Assembly (NCBI GenBank): GCA_963920525.1
Contig: OY986437.1
Location: 56,182,830 to 56,246,829 of the forward strand
Length of the DNA: 64,000 bases
Direction: 5' to 3'
Source: Dichetophora obliterata
Taxonomy: Eukaryota > Arthropoda > Insecta > Diptera > Sciomyzidae
Below, in pieces: positions 33,518-44,065 of the stretch (position 1 is its first letter; every line of letters begins with the position of its first letter). The notes beneath the pieces are model-generated. The model was given only the letters and a program-made list of their open reading frames with translations, did no database searches and was not told the origin of the DNA. The translations under genes were made by a program, and so were the position numbers.

Positions 33518-33745
33518 ACATTAAGTTTTTTTTAATTTTAGTGAAAATAAAATAAATATAAATGCATGAAAAACAGCATTATCGTTAGAAGAAAATCCGA
33601 TTTTTAGGGATGATTTCAAACTATTTCAGCTCACGGATCATGGATGGCTATCACTAGAGTCAGAATACTTGGGGAATCATCATATCATAAACCAGGGATT
33701 ATCTTGAGCAACTGTGAAGATTATTTTTTTTCGTGAGGCGCCTTA

Positions 33746-35239
33746 CTGTATACATATATGTATTAAGGTGGATCGTTTTCATATCAAATCATATTCTGAA
33801 TGCTGGATTAAAAAAGATCTAAAATCCAAAAGGATATCGAAATCGTTTTGATCGTCTGCCTTTTAAATTTCTTTTTTATATGTTTTAAATCGTATAAAAA
33901 TTTTTTTATTTTAATAGAATTTGTTAAAAAAAGCAATAACATAATATAAAATATAATAAAATTTATAACAAATATTTTAAGATTTTATCACAAAGTAGGT
34001 AACAAGGAAGCATATATTAATTATTTTAAAAAGTTAAACTTAAAGTTTGAATAAATGAGATCAATAATTTTCAATAATGAAAAGTAATTCAATAATGACA
34101 AGAACTGATAAGAACTGATTGATTAAAATAACATTAGTAGCTGACTTGCTGTAAATATGAAAGCAAACGGGTAAATCGACTTCGACTATAATCGAGTTTT
34201 GCCTAACAAGGACAACTTTTTCAGCACATATTATACAATTATTTTTCTTTAAAACAATAGTTGTTATTTAAAACAATAATATTTTGCGAAGGAAATAAAT
34301 ATTTAAGAATATATTAAATTTTTTGGAAACAAACGTCAACCAGTCCCCATTCTTGGCCAAAATTAAAAGGAGTGATCGAAGAGCTATGAGAATTGGCACG
34401 GATATCTTTCGTGACAAAATTAAGAAATGTTCAACAAGTTATATATAAACTTAATTAAGCCTTGTCTCAAAACAATGATATTTGCTACATCAATTTCTTT
34501 TATGATTATAAATAAATGGAAAGTTTCATAGGCGAATGTCACGGCCATTAGTTATATTATAGTAACTTAGCCTTGGAAAATACTACCAACACAAGTTATA
34601 CTACCAATGTTTTTGTTTATATTTGTAAGCTTTTTTGATTACAGCAAGAAAATTTTAAAAATTGAGTTTTTTGTGTTTGCAAATAATTGGAAATTTCAGA
34701 AAATTAATCAGCTGCCATACATCAAATATATCTCACATTTAAACTAAACAGGTCACCATAAATAAAATATATATCTTCCGTGTTAGCAAGAAATTTTTGG
34801 ATTTGGTGTTACGCAGTTCTTATGATGTTTTCGTGGAAAATTTACAGTCTCAAAAATTTTTTTTAAACACTTTTAAAATTAGAATATTGAAATATTTATA
34901 TCCCGCTTTTAGTGTTAACTTTTATGATAATCTTAAAATCATATGTTCAAAATGTAAACAAACAGAGTAATGTTGCCAGACATAAAAAAATTTTAAACTT
35001 TATTTTGATATATAAAAAAAATTAAATAAAATGTGAATGGCAAGAAAAACTGTATTATTAATAACGTCATAACGAAACGGTTGCGACTGTTAAAAAAATT
35101 CATTTTGTTTTTTTCACCAAAGATATTTTCTATTGAAAGACATACAAATTTTGGAAAAATTCAAGCATTAATATATTAGTCGTTCGTTCGGTTTATTATA
35201 AAGTCGTTCTCCACTTCATTTATCATTTTCATCAAGGGA
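33746..35239. other. Intergenic, AT-rich
   Basis: No coding or RNA signal recognised. Confidence 0.4.
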
Positions 35240-35311
35240 CTTGAGGGCGCCTCTGGCTTAGTTGCGCCCGCCCGCAATGCGGTCTCTGCGGGCCCGCCTT
35301 TTACGCCACTG
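35240..35311 (-). mobile_element. GC-rich hAT-type terminal fragment
   Basis: On the minus strand this starts CAGTGGCGTAAAAGGCGGGC and continues through CCGCATTGCGGGCGGGCGC. CAGTGGCGTA is a common start of hAT elements, and the GC-rich block stands out from its AT-rich surroundings. I do not find a matching second end nearby. Confidence 0.45.
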
Positions 35312-36414
35312 CTCTTCTGTTACAGTTGCACACGAATGGCTTACAAAGTACACGAGCTTTTCGGTATTTTTCGAATGGCAAGGATAATTTTTAATATATA
35401 AACATAAAATACCCAAAATTTTGACAGAAATCTGAACACTCTTGGACTAAAAAAAATTCTCAAATCTAACAATCTTCCTATTCACAGCTTTGGGAACTCT
35501 GATACTTGTAATTTGCAACCTTCTTTGGTGTAGTTATTTCAGCTTGATAAAAACTCACGGCGAAAAAACCATTGCTTTTTGGCAAAAAGTGATTTTTTTT
35601 TCAAATCAAAACCGCTGGCAGACAGTTACACTGATTTCGATATTCTTTCGGATTTAAGATATACTTGATTCTAGCTCCCGGAATATTAATGTCGCAAAAA
35701 GTTTTTTTTTATTTTTATCCAACTTAACATGTATGTTTACTAAGGTAAATCATTGCTTAGCTAACATTATAGGCTAAAAATATTCGATTTGCTTTAAAAC
35801 TAAAATCTATAAAAAATCCGTGCCGATTGATGTACTTTTAGAACTGGCTCAAGAGCCCGATAGTTGGAGAAGGATTTTACAAGAGTTTCTTTTAAATATT
35901 TATAACCCTATCCAACGTCTGCGAATCAAATGCTTCACTCGAGCCGAATAACTAGCGAATTTTTCTTTTTGTGATATTACTGTTTGCGAGCCTTATTGTT
36001 CGTATCAGATTCAGTGCTACCAAAGCAGAAAATCTTGAAATTCGCATAGAAAAATCAAAAACCAAGCCTCAAATTTCAATGTAGCCGCGATAAATATATA
36101 TAAATGAATATGTTTAGTTATTTTTTGAAGAGGAATTTGAGGAAAGGAAAACTTTGTGCATATTACGGCGCACGATAAGAGGCAAATCTAATCCACTGGA
36201 AGTTTCTGAATACCTATGACAATTTCTTTATTCCCTATAAATCTTTAGTGAAATAATAGAATTTTCATTGAGATTTCAGTCGTATTTAAGGCGTAACAAA
36301 GAAGCGTTCTAATTTGTTCTACAAAATATAGAGGATTGATTCCAATCATTTCGAAGTTTCTCGCTTCTACCAATTTTTAAAATAGCTTATGCTTCTCGCC
36401 TTGTCAATTTGATT

Positions 36415-36948
36415 TTCTCACAGGTGAAGTGTTTTCATTGTTCACTTCCTCCTCATCTTCCTCTTCATTAGGCACGATAGCTCGCCAAAGTATTGTGACA
36501 TTGCAGCAGGAACTGTTGCATTTTGGCCGATTGAGTGGTTGCGAAAACTTTGCCCACATGGGGCCGAAGCATTACTCAAGTTGAGGAGAGCTTCAACGAC
36601 ATGCTCCATAGGTGAAAGGATAAGCTGCCTGAAGAGCCCTCTACCAGTCTGAATTTCCTCGTTACGAATGGCTAACAACTTTCTCTTGGTTTTCAGTTGG
36701 AAGTCCAGCCAAAATTAAATTTTTTTAACTTTTTTACATATTTTAAAATATGCAGAGCTCACCTTATGGCATTTTTCCCCTTCGCGTGAGGGCCCCAGTG
36801 AATTGAATTTAAATTTGTCCAGGCTTCCTTGCTGCTTCATTTTGTGGAACCAAATTTGCCCAATCCAGTAGCTATGGTTAAATTTTGCTCCATCAGCTGC
36901 ACCATTTTTTGAATTGCTGTCTGTTGGTTTATTCATACTACAAATCAT
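36415..36948 (-). pseudogene. Myb/SANT-like domain protein relic
   Basis: The upstream frame (36948-36715) reads MNKPTDSNSKNGAADGAKF and then KFNSLGPSREGEKCHKVSSA with YFKICKKVKK. The pattern LNS.GP...  .KWK+...YK...KKK is typical of Myb/SANT-like domains linked to Harbinger-type transposons. After a stop and about 40 bases the second frame (36678-36442) reads KLLAIRNEEIQTGRGLF and LSPMEHVVEALLNL, matching the TGGG...LSP.EE.V..L stretch that normally follows. The key aromatic residues are partly lost (Cys where Trp is usual). No HARBI1-like transposase is visible nearby, so this is either an orphan fragment or a decayed host gene. Confidence 0.45.
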
Positions 36949-38015
36949 TTAAAATTTGTTTAACCCCTTGATACCGAAGCCTAGACTGTTACGGATATAG
37001 AAAAAACTACTTTATGTTGGGGTACCCGTGGTCAAATTAAGAAAAAATATGGTTTGAAAAATTTTGGAGAGCCCTTTATTGCTTCAATTAAAAAAGAAGT
37101 TTTTCGATTTTTTATAATTTTGTTTGTGTTCGAAATGGCAGAAAAAGGCACTTTGAGGATTTAAAAAAAAAAAGTAAAGTTCCGACAGGTATAACTTCTT
37201 TATCCGAAATTTGGTTTTGGTCATTTTTTGAACAAAATAGTTTAAAACTGTGCCATAGCCACCCATAATGTCGTTTTTTAAATTTTGCAGTTTTTTATTT
37301 TTGAGCATTTTTTTTTGTTTAAGTATGAACTTTGTTTAAGTATATGAACTCGAAATTTGCAAAATGTTATACAAATTTCATAATGACCAAGGAATTCAAC
37401 GTTATCACTCAATTTGCTTATATTTGTATTAAGTGTTGCTTTAAAAATATTTCAACAACATTTCATTGCGATTTTTTTCTTATTTATATTTACGTTATTT
37501 TTTTTATTACATTACAAAGAATTACATTACATTTTAAAGAAAATTAAATTTTTTTCGAAAAGTAAAATATCACAACTTTGGTACTTTTTATTCGATTTCT
37601 TTGTTTGATAGCTTATTTTAAAGAAAAATTATTTACAAAATTAAGTGCGTTCCAGTTTTTTTTTTAAATATACTTTACGCCATGTATTTATTACTTTTTT
37701 GATTATATTAACTCTTGTAAAGTGCTTTTCCAACTATCGGACGAGTTCTAAAAATTAATAAATTGGCACGAAACTTTATAGATTTTAATTTTATATCAAA
37801 TCAAATTTATTCTTACATTTTTATTTATGGCGTCAACGAAAATAAAACTTTTGTATGTAAGGGCCATCTTAATGCTTACACTTGTTTACCGGCTGGATTA
37901 ATAATTGATTCATAAAATATGCAACATTAGACTTAATGAGGAATAACATTAACACAACAGCCTAGAGATACCATCACCACAGCTTATTATCACAGATTGG
38001 GTTATAAAAAATGTT
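36949..38015. other. Intergenic, AT-rich
   Basis: No gene recognised. Short frames on both strands are Lys/Phe-rich and reflect base composition. Confidence 0.4.
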
Positions 38016-38234
38016 ATGATCAAATTTAAAATTTTGTTTTATTGTTGGCTTAACGGCATTTTACTAGTGTATGTAGAATGTCAAGTAACGTATTTATCAT
38101 GCGTTGCTCATACATTTATAGATATATCGCAGTCTAGACAGGATGACAAATATTTATGGAAAAGGCAAAATTTAATAGCTAAAGGCATAATATACGCAAA
38201 TAGGATTTGTGCATTTATATCAAAATTGTTATGA
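38016..38234 (+). CDS. Candidate small secreted peptide, unverified
   Basis: A 72-residue frame starts MIKFKILFYCWLNGILLVYV, a plausible signal peptide, followed by about 49 residues with two cysteines (LSCVAH and NRICAF) and a dibasic WKR. The sequence GTTATAAAAA lies only about 15 bases upstream of the ATG, too close to serve as its TATA box. Nothing in the protein is recognisable, and the codon content is close to random AT-rich DNA. It lies about 0.8 kb upstream of the first secreted paralogue on the same strand. It may be a real short secreted peptide or a chance ORF; I lean to chance. Confidence 0.2.
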   Translation: MIKFKILFYCWLNGILLVYVECQVTYLSCVAHTFIDISQSRQDDKYLWKRQNLIAKGIIYANRICAFISKLL

Positions 38235-38898
38235 ATATTTAATATACTTGTATGAGGTAAGCTAAGAAACACCATAAAAAATTGCATAAATAAAATAAAC
38301 GTATCTACAAGTTTTGTCTCTCACGGTAAGAACACTTGCGTCGACATAAACTTGTTTAATGTTTACAACAGTATCAGAAATAAGTGGAGCATTGACTTGA
38401 GTTGATCCGAGAGTTAATTTATGCATGAGCCGATACTGGTTTGTGGAAACAGTAAATCTCTTAATATACAAAAGTGATGAGCTAATCAACTAGTTTTGTT
38501 AAAGATGAAGAATCTTAGAAAATTAAAACGATCTTAAGTCTTGTTGGCGATGATAAAGTTTTGCTTTGATCTAAGAAATTGTATGATTTCCTTTATCAAA
38601 GTTCGAGAAGGACAGAAAGAACATTTATGTGTGCTTAAAAAGAATAAAAGCAATTTTTTCGTTTGTTTTGGACTTTAAATATATTTCAGAAAAAGAATAT
38701 TCAAGCCTACGTCTTCTCCTTCAATGAATAAATGCGAAGAAGCTGTTCTTAACAAAATTAATTATCTCTTAGTTTTTGAGATAATATGACCAAATAAAAT
38801 ATGTTTATCTGAGTTTTATGCATAAATAAAGCAAAGCTAGTTTATTTCCATAAAATTCTGCTTTCGAAACCGTCAAAGAAATTTTATCCAAAGAGTGG

Positions 38899-38906
38899 TA
38901 TAAATA
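38899..38906 (+). promoter_or_regulatory. TATA box of the first secreted paralogue
   Basis: TATAAATA lies 96 bp upstream of the ATG at 39002. This would place transcription start near 38930 and give a 5' leader of about 70 bases. Confidence 0.65.
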
Positions 38907-39001
38907 TTAAGTTGAAGTCTAAAACTGAATTTTATTGTTGAAAGAATTTTAAGCAGAACAGTTCTCTGTGGATCTCAGAACATTGGAAGAATTGGGAGAA
39001 A

Positions 39002-40305
39002 ATGTTTAAGTTTAACTTGCTTGTAGCCATTCTGGCATACATGGCGGCCACTCAAATGGTCGAAACTGGTAAGATTTAACTTAAGAACTTATTTTATAGA
39101 CCTCTTCAAGTTCAATTACAATTTCTTTATTTACAGTTCCAGTGCGAAAAGAACTGCTACGTTTCCAGCCCATAACTCAGGAGCAATACGAAACAATAAT
39201 GACCATAACAGAGGGCAAGCCGGTCATTTCTGAAGAGCGCCTAATTGAGAGTGGCATTAAAAATATAATGAAATTTAACCCTTCCGAAGACAATTCCTGG
39301 AAGAGGTTGTTTAATAATGCTGGTCTTGAAATATACCAACAGCAACAGCCAAAAGACGGAGAAGTAGCGGGTTATCCATTGTGTGTAATAAAAAGCAGTG
39401 ATCTGGATCCAGAAACCTATGCTGATATTAAGGATGGAGATAAGGAGAAAATTTCTGACGGGGAAAAGAAACGACCTATTGTGCAATGTGTGATTGTTGT
39501 GAGACCGGAAGAATATTTAGAAGAATCAGCTGAACCTGAAAAACTGGAGAAACCGCAAAATCAAGAGGAATCAGAAACACCGGGAAGAGAAGAAAAACCA
39601 GAAAAACCACAAAAATTGACAACATCAGAGGGTCAAAAGGAGCCACAAAAACCACAAAGACCACTGCTGCTAGTTAAGCCTCCAATGTCACCCAGTTATG
39701 CTTACTTTGGTCATCAAAATGCAGTGCTTGCCGCATTACCATTTCCAACTCCAACTGTTGATTATCCATACTTTGCCTATGGTTATCCTTATCCACCACC
39801 CATGATGTCCCATCAAACTCAGAAAACAAAGAAGAAATCTAACCCAAAAACGGTTGTGCGAAATGCTGCAAATGATGCAATAAGTAAGCAATCTAAAAAG
39901 GGTTCCACAAACCAACAACAGCTACGGCAAGGATATCCAAACTTTCCTTTTCCGCAATATAATCCTTTTGTTAACCCAGCTGCATTTCCTCGCCCCCCGT
40001 ACAATCAGCAAAGTTATTCAGCGCCTTATGCTTTAGCTGGTCAGCAGTTTCCACAGCAGATACCGCCACCATTTCCACCACAATTCCCGCAACAGATGCC
40101 TCAACAGTTTCCTCCACAGTTTCCTCAACAGTTTCCTCAACAGTATCCACAGCAGTTTCCACAACAATTTCCACAGCAATTTCCACAGCAGTTTCCGCAG
40201 CAGTTTCCACAATCCTTTCCACCACAGTTTTCCAACATGGATACGAATAAAATAGAGAAGACTTCCCGTGCTACTATTGCAGCTGATGCCAGTAAGCAAT
40301 CCTAA
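39002..40305 (+). CDS. Secreted protein with two-Cys N-terminal module and FPQQ repeat tail
   Basis: Two exons: 39002-39068 and 39137-40305 (stop TAA), with a 68-bp GT-AG intron in phase 1, giving 411 residues. Exon 1 encodes a signal peptide (MFKFNLLVAILAYMAATQ). Residues 25-140 form a module shared with the gene at 44066: F.PI.Q..Y..I, EERLIESGI, GYPLCVI with Cys105, and VQCVIVV with Cys140. These two are the only cysteines, so one disulfide is likely. Then come a Pro/Glu/Lys-rich linker (about 145-195), a Tyr/Pro-rich stretch (FAYGYPYPPP), and from about 320 a tetrapeptide array (F/M/Y)P(Q/P)Q. The ATG is chosen because it yields the signal peptide and sits 96 bp after a TATA box. It is probably an extracellular structural or adhesive protein made in quantity by one tissue; that role is inferred from composition and promoter type only. 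I cannot name the family. Confidence 0.85.
40041..40230 (+). repeat. 12-bp coding repeat (TTTCCACAGCAG, FPQQ)
   Basis: Roughly a dozen tandem 12-mers encode (F/I/M/Y)P(Q/P)Q. The late units are the most uniform (five consecutive FPQQ), which indicates recent slippage, while edge units are diverged. Allele length is probably variable. Confidence 0.85.
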
Positions 40306-40338
40306 CGACAGAAAATAGTATTGCCATCTTTATTCTTA

Positions 40339-40344
40339 AATAAA
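40339..40344 (+). terminator. Poly(A) signal of the first paralogue
   Basis: AATAAA occurs 34 bases after the stop codon. Another lies at 40411-40416, so either could be used. Confidence 0.6.
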
Positions 40345-40439
40345 AATTAAGTCTTAAGACCAAAAAGTAATTAGTTTGACTGTAAATGTAACAATTTTTT
40401 AAAAATATTAAATAAATAAAAAAAAAATATGTCTCTTGT

Positions 40440-41132
40440 TTCAACCGTTCTTCTGGATTCTTTTTTTAATGAATATTATTTCTCTTCAAGTCGATATTGT
40501 TCAAAATGATTACTTTTTAATTGTTAAAGCCAAACTTGCATTTGTAAACTTCTATATAAACTAAAATGTAAGATACTGGTTATTTAAACTTATATATTTA
40601 GGGCTCTTTTTGACTTTTAAAGGAGAAAAAAGGCAAACTTTTAATTAATATAATAAAAGCTATTAATTCTAGTTTATGTGATTTCCAACAACTAATACAA
40701 GAACTTCTATTCGTTAGGGAAATTTGAAGATTTGACAGTTGAAGCTTTTATTCGACTTCTATTAAGCTTGCAAAAGAAGGTTAGCGAAACATAAGAATAA
40801 ATCTTTTGCATGCCGCTTTGACAATGGAAATAACAACATCATTTAGCAGAGAAATAACTTCATAGATAGCGGCACTTTTGAGCAGGTGAAATCTTTTGCC
40901 TTTTATTTATAAAACTACATTGGTCTTTTCTTATACAAGTATCTTGCCTTATGAAAATAAGAACAAAAAACTCATGAATATCTATTTATATTTAACAGTT
41001 TATTTCGAAATTGATTAAAAGCAATTGACAAAATGAAGTAATCAAAAAAATAATACGTTCACATCCAAAATTGTCGTATCTTTTTTTTTAATATTATTGT
41101 CATCTGATGAAACTATTATTGTCTGATAAAAT
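40440..41132. other. Intergenic, AT-rich
   Basis: No gene, RNA or repeat recognised downstream of the first paralogue. Confidence 0.4.
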
Positions 41133-41560
41133 ATTAGTTCGATTCACATCACTTCGTAACTGCTTCGTAGGCTCGTATATCGTAAAAACTTACGAAACGT
41201 CACCTTTTTTTTATATGAATATCGAGATATGAAGTTCGCAAAATTTTACGCACTGAATTTGTAAATAAGCCTGCTTAACCTGTGCGCTGTTAAACTGCAA
41301 GTGTCTGCTGTTTTGTGTTTCTAATTTTTCAAGCGTGTTTTTAGCAAATAAAAAAAAAGGGTCAAAACAAATGAATAGCATACATAGATTTTTACTTGAC
41401 TTTGATAATCCGCGTTTTTTTTTGTGATCATTGCCGTAAAAATAATGTTTACGAATAAACTTACAAAAATTCTTATAAGTTCATTCATGTCAAAAAAAGT
41501 TACGAACATGACGATAAACGGTTTATGAAAACTTACGAAGTAACATGAATCGCACTATTA
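41133..41560. mobile_element. 428-bp MITE with CGATTCACATCACTTCGTAA termini
   Basis: The left end (ATTAGTTCGATTCACATCAC) and right end (GTAACATGAATCGCACTATT) are inverted for about 27 bp with five mismatches. The word TTACGAA recurs subterminally on both strands. No ORF. The target duplication is not resolved. Confidence 0.65.
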
Positions 41561-42214
41561 TAAATATTTCTTGGGGGGTAGGTAATTACAGCCTTTAATC
41601 CCCCCCCCCCATGGATCCACGTCTGTATGCCTGCCTATGTAAACAAACATGGTAAATTCAAAATAAATAAAATGCGTACCATTACAATATGCGAACAAAC
41701 CTTTCTGATTAAATATTAGAGGAGTTGATCAGCTGAAGATATTACTTTAAAAGCAATTAAAAATACAAAAATTAATTTTGAGAAAGTCTTATCTAATAAT
41801 AAATTGGCTTTAAGCATAATAAAAAATTAAGACGTGTCCCAAATTAAAAAAATATTCGACATTCTTATAAAAGTATCTAAAACTGTTCTGTAATTCATAT
41901 TAATATTTTTTTTTGTGTTTATGTACTTTATCAATGTTTTGGTTGCTTTATAAACGAATGAATACTTTTTTTTGTTTCAAGTAATAAATAATAGAAAAAA
42001 TTTATTAAAAACGTTTTTAATTATTTTCATTTTGAATTTTTCGATCCCAAACTAGTCCCGCGATTGAGAAAATCTTCTAGGATTGAACTTACTATTTCAA
42101 GTATAAAATAACTAATATTTTTCATAAACATACCCTAAAACCTAATCACCCGGTAACTTCAACCATATGCTTCTGTTGCCTCAATTTTTATCTTCATCCT
42201 TGGTAGAACTAGTA

Positions 42215-42397
42215 AAGGTATATGCATTTCAGACTGCTCTCTTTTTCTCATAGCCAGAATTGTCAAACTCAAGCATTTTGCTATTTTTGCCTATTTTTGC
42301 TTTCTTATCGCATTCTCATCGTTTTCAGATTTTGTATGAGCTGTCAACTTCGTTTTGACAGTTCCGGCAGTCTGTCTCTCTAAAATGCATATACCTT
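42215..42397. mobile_element. 183-bp MITE with AAGGTATATGCATTT termini
   Basis: AAGGTATATGCATTTCAGA (42216) is matched by TCTAAAATGCATATACCTT ending at 42397. Inside, GACTGC/GCAGTC and TTGTCAAA/TTTGACA extend the symmetry. It lies 17 bp from the next element. Confidence 0.75.
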
Positions 42398-42413
42398 CTC
42401 TAATTTTACTATA

Positions 42414-43451
42414 GCTGCGTTCCATTCGCTTCAAAATAATCCAGATTATTTTTTTTTTACATGCAAAGCAAAAACAAAAATAATAATCCTATAACAAATA
42501 GAATTATTTTTGCTATCCATATAAACTTGTGGTATAGCCTTTACAAAATTTGAAACACAGGTGCCGCACCTGTATATTTTTATGAGCTGTCATTTCATTG
42601 ATACAATGACTATTAGGTAGCCATGACAGCTACCTATTTTCTCACGAGCTGCGACCAGTGATGTGCGGCGTAGAGAACATGATGTCGATAATACTATTGT
42701 CGACGGTGTCGAGAATGTCGTGTAGACAATTGCTTTTAACGACGTGTAGATAAATAATGTAAAAGGCTGCATGTTTATTGTAATATTTAATTAAATTGAG
42801 TCCAAGTTCGAAGCATTCCTTATTTTTACGCCTTCTGGGCATGGATTTTGTTTGTTTAATTGCAAAATTTGTTAATTAAACGACTTTTCAAAAGGTTTTA
42901 AGAATCAGCATAATCTAAATGGAACTTGCATTTTCGCAGTGTTGCATTTTGTTGACATTGTTTACACAATTCTCGACATTGTCTACATTATCGACACATT
43001 CTGCATTGTTGACACCAAAATGTCGACAATTAAAGACGACGCGTCGAGGAACATCACTGGCTGCGACCATCGAATGGTAAACAAAATAAAACAAAACAAA
43101 CCGCGTGTGTCACACACATTGGACGCATTCAGCGGAGCCAAAAATTGCACTTAAATTATTTATATAATTGCATAATAGTAATAATTAAATTAAATAATTT
43201 ACAATTTTTCTGGCGTTTAGAGTAAAACACATTCAGAGAAAAACATCGGTTACTAAGGTATCGCTACCATAACAGTTTACAACAGTTTTGAACTACACAC
43301 GTTCTCATGACACCTAATAGTTATTGTATCATGATTGCTTGTTTGAATTTAATTTTGACTACGACGGTAGTGCCCTCTACGAGTCGTTTTTCTTGCCGTT
43401 CCTTTGAGAAAATTTGTAATCGCGATTATATTAAGGCGAAAGGAACGCAGC
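42414..43451. mobile_element. MITE-like element, copy 2 (GCTGCGTTCC termini), carrying a hAT insert
   Basis: The reverse-orientation copy of the element at 6413-7054, with termini GCTGCGTTCC (42414) and GGAACGCAGC (to 43451). After removing the 404-bp insert and its 8-bp duplication it is about 626 bp, close to the 642 bp of copy 1. It ends about 600 bp upstream of the second secreted gene's start codon. Confidence 0.88.
42656..43059 (-). mobile_element. 404-bp hAT-type MITE with exact 8-bp target duplication
   Basis: It starts CAGTGATGTGC and ends GAACATCACTG. It is flanked by GCTGCGAC at 42648-42655 and 43060-43067. Copy 1 of the host element has the uninterrupted site (GAGCTGCCACCATC on the matching strand), which proves the insertion. 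Subterminal GTCGACA and TGTCGA words recur. On the minus strand 42842-42642 begins MPRRRKNKECFELGLNLIKY, possibly a leftover transposase N-terminus. Confidence 0.9.
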
Positions 43452-43929
43452 TTATGTCTTCATCTTTACTTCTTACAAAATATCGCATTTTCTCTTTGCT
43501 AAGGCTTTGTAGTGATTTTGTTGTGATAAACTGTGTTATTTGTATCAACATAAAATTAAAAAATATTGGCATTGGAAGCATCTGTTTTGTTAGTTTAAAG
43601 TTCTAAATTAGCAATTCATGAATTTCTTCTGACTACATGAGAAATTTATGCACATAATTAAACATACAGAATGAATAATGCTCTATTCTTTATACATATA
43701 AACTCGAACAGAGAACAAAAAAGACTTGGCGAAAACTCGACGCATCAACATCATTTGGTTTTTAATTCGAAAGAAACCATTTATTTATGCCGATCCATTT
43801 AATCAAACTATGATAAGACAGTCATGTATTTTTAATTTAAAAGAATTTTAAACATAACTCACGTGAATGTTAATCGGTTTATAGCAGTAAATGGTAACAA
43901 ATTAGTATTTAAATAGGTCAAACCGAGGA
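43452..43929. other. Upstream region of the second secreted gene
   Basis: AT-rich with no ORF or repeat that I recognise; promoter-proximal control sequences would lie here. Confidence 0.4.
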
Positions 43930-43936
43930 TATAAAT
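43930..43936 (+). promoter_or_regulatory. TATA box of the second secreted paralogue
   Basis: TATAAAT within GGATATAAATGG lies 136 bp upstream of the ATG at 44066. This would place transcription start near 43960, a layout close to that of the first paralogue. Confidence 0.6.
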
Positions 43937-44065
43937 GGTCTAGGCAAATATAACTTTGTTTTTAGTGACACGAATTAACTAAGTTAAGTCAGAACTATTT
44001 TATAAGGTGTTTGACCGAAAAGTTAAAGAGTGAAAAAAATATTATCGGACAGCAGTGGCTAAAAT

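Larger units (their letters stand above)
31091..33745. mobile_element. 2.65-kb element with long inverted repeats and nested insertions
   Basis: Inverted arms of about 185 bp (31091-31275 and 33580-33745) start AAGGCGCCTCACG. They share TGATGATTCC, TAGCGATAGCCATCC (TAGTGATAGCCATCC on the other arm) and GAAATAGTTTGAAAT. The space between holds another repeat element (31377-32706, itself interrupted) and a TA-flanked MITE (32743-33197). No transposase is visible, so this is a non-autonomous shell. Confidence 0.7.

Noticed and set aside
38262..38489. Minus-strand ORF with a Val/Thr/Asp-rich middle, considered as an env or protease fragment
   Set aside because: I could find no catalytic or fusion motif, no long terminal repeats and no neighbouring gag or pol remnants.
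39971..40299. Minus-strand frames of Glu/Val/Thr or Leu/Lys repeats
   Set aside because: They are mirror images of the FPQQ coding array and vanish when the plus-strand gene is accepted.
41570..41615. Poly-C/poly-G stretch as a possible structural signal
   Set aside because: The CCCCCCCCCC run with nearby GGGGGG could pair, but it resembles the GC-rich ends of decayed hAT-type elements and nothing else supports a function.
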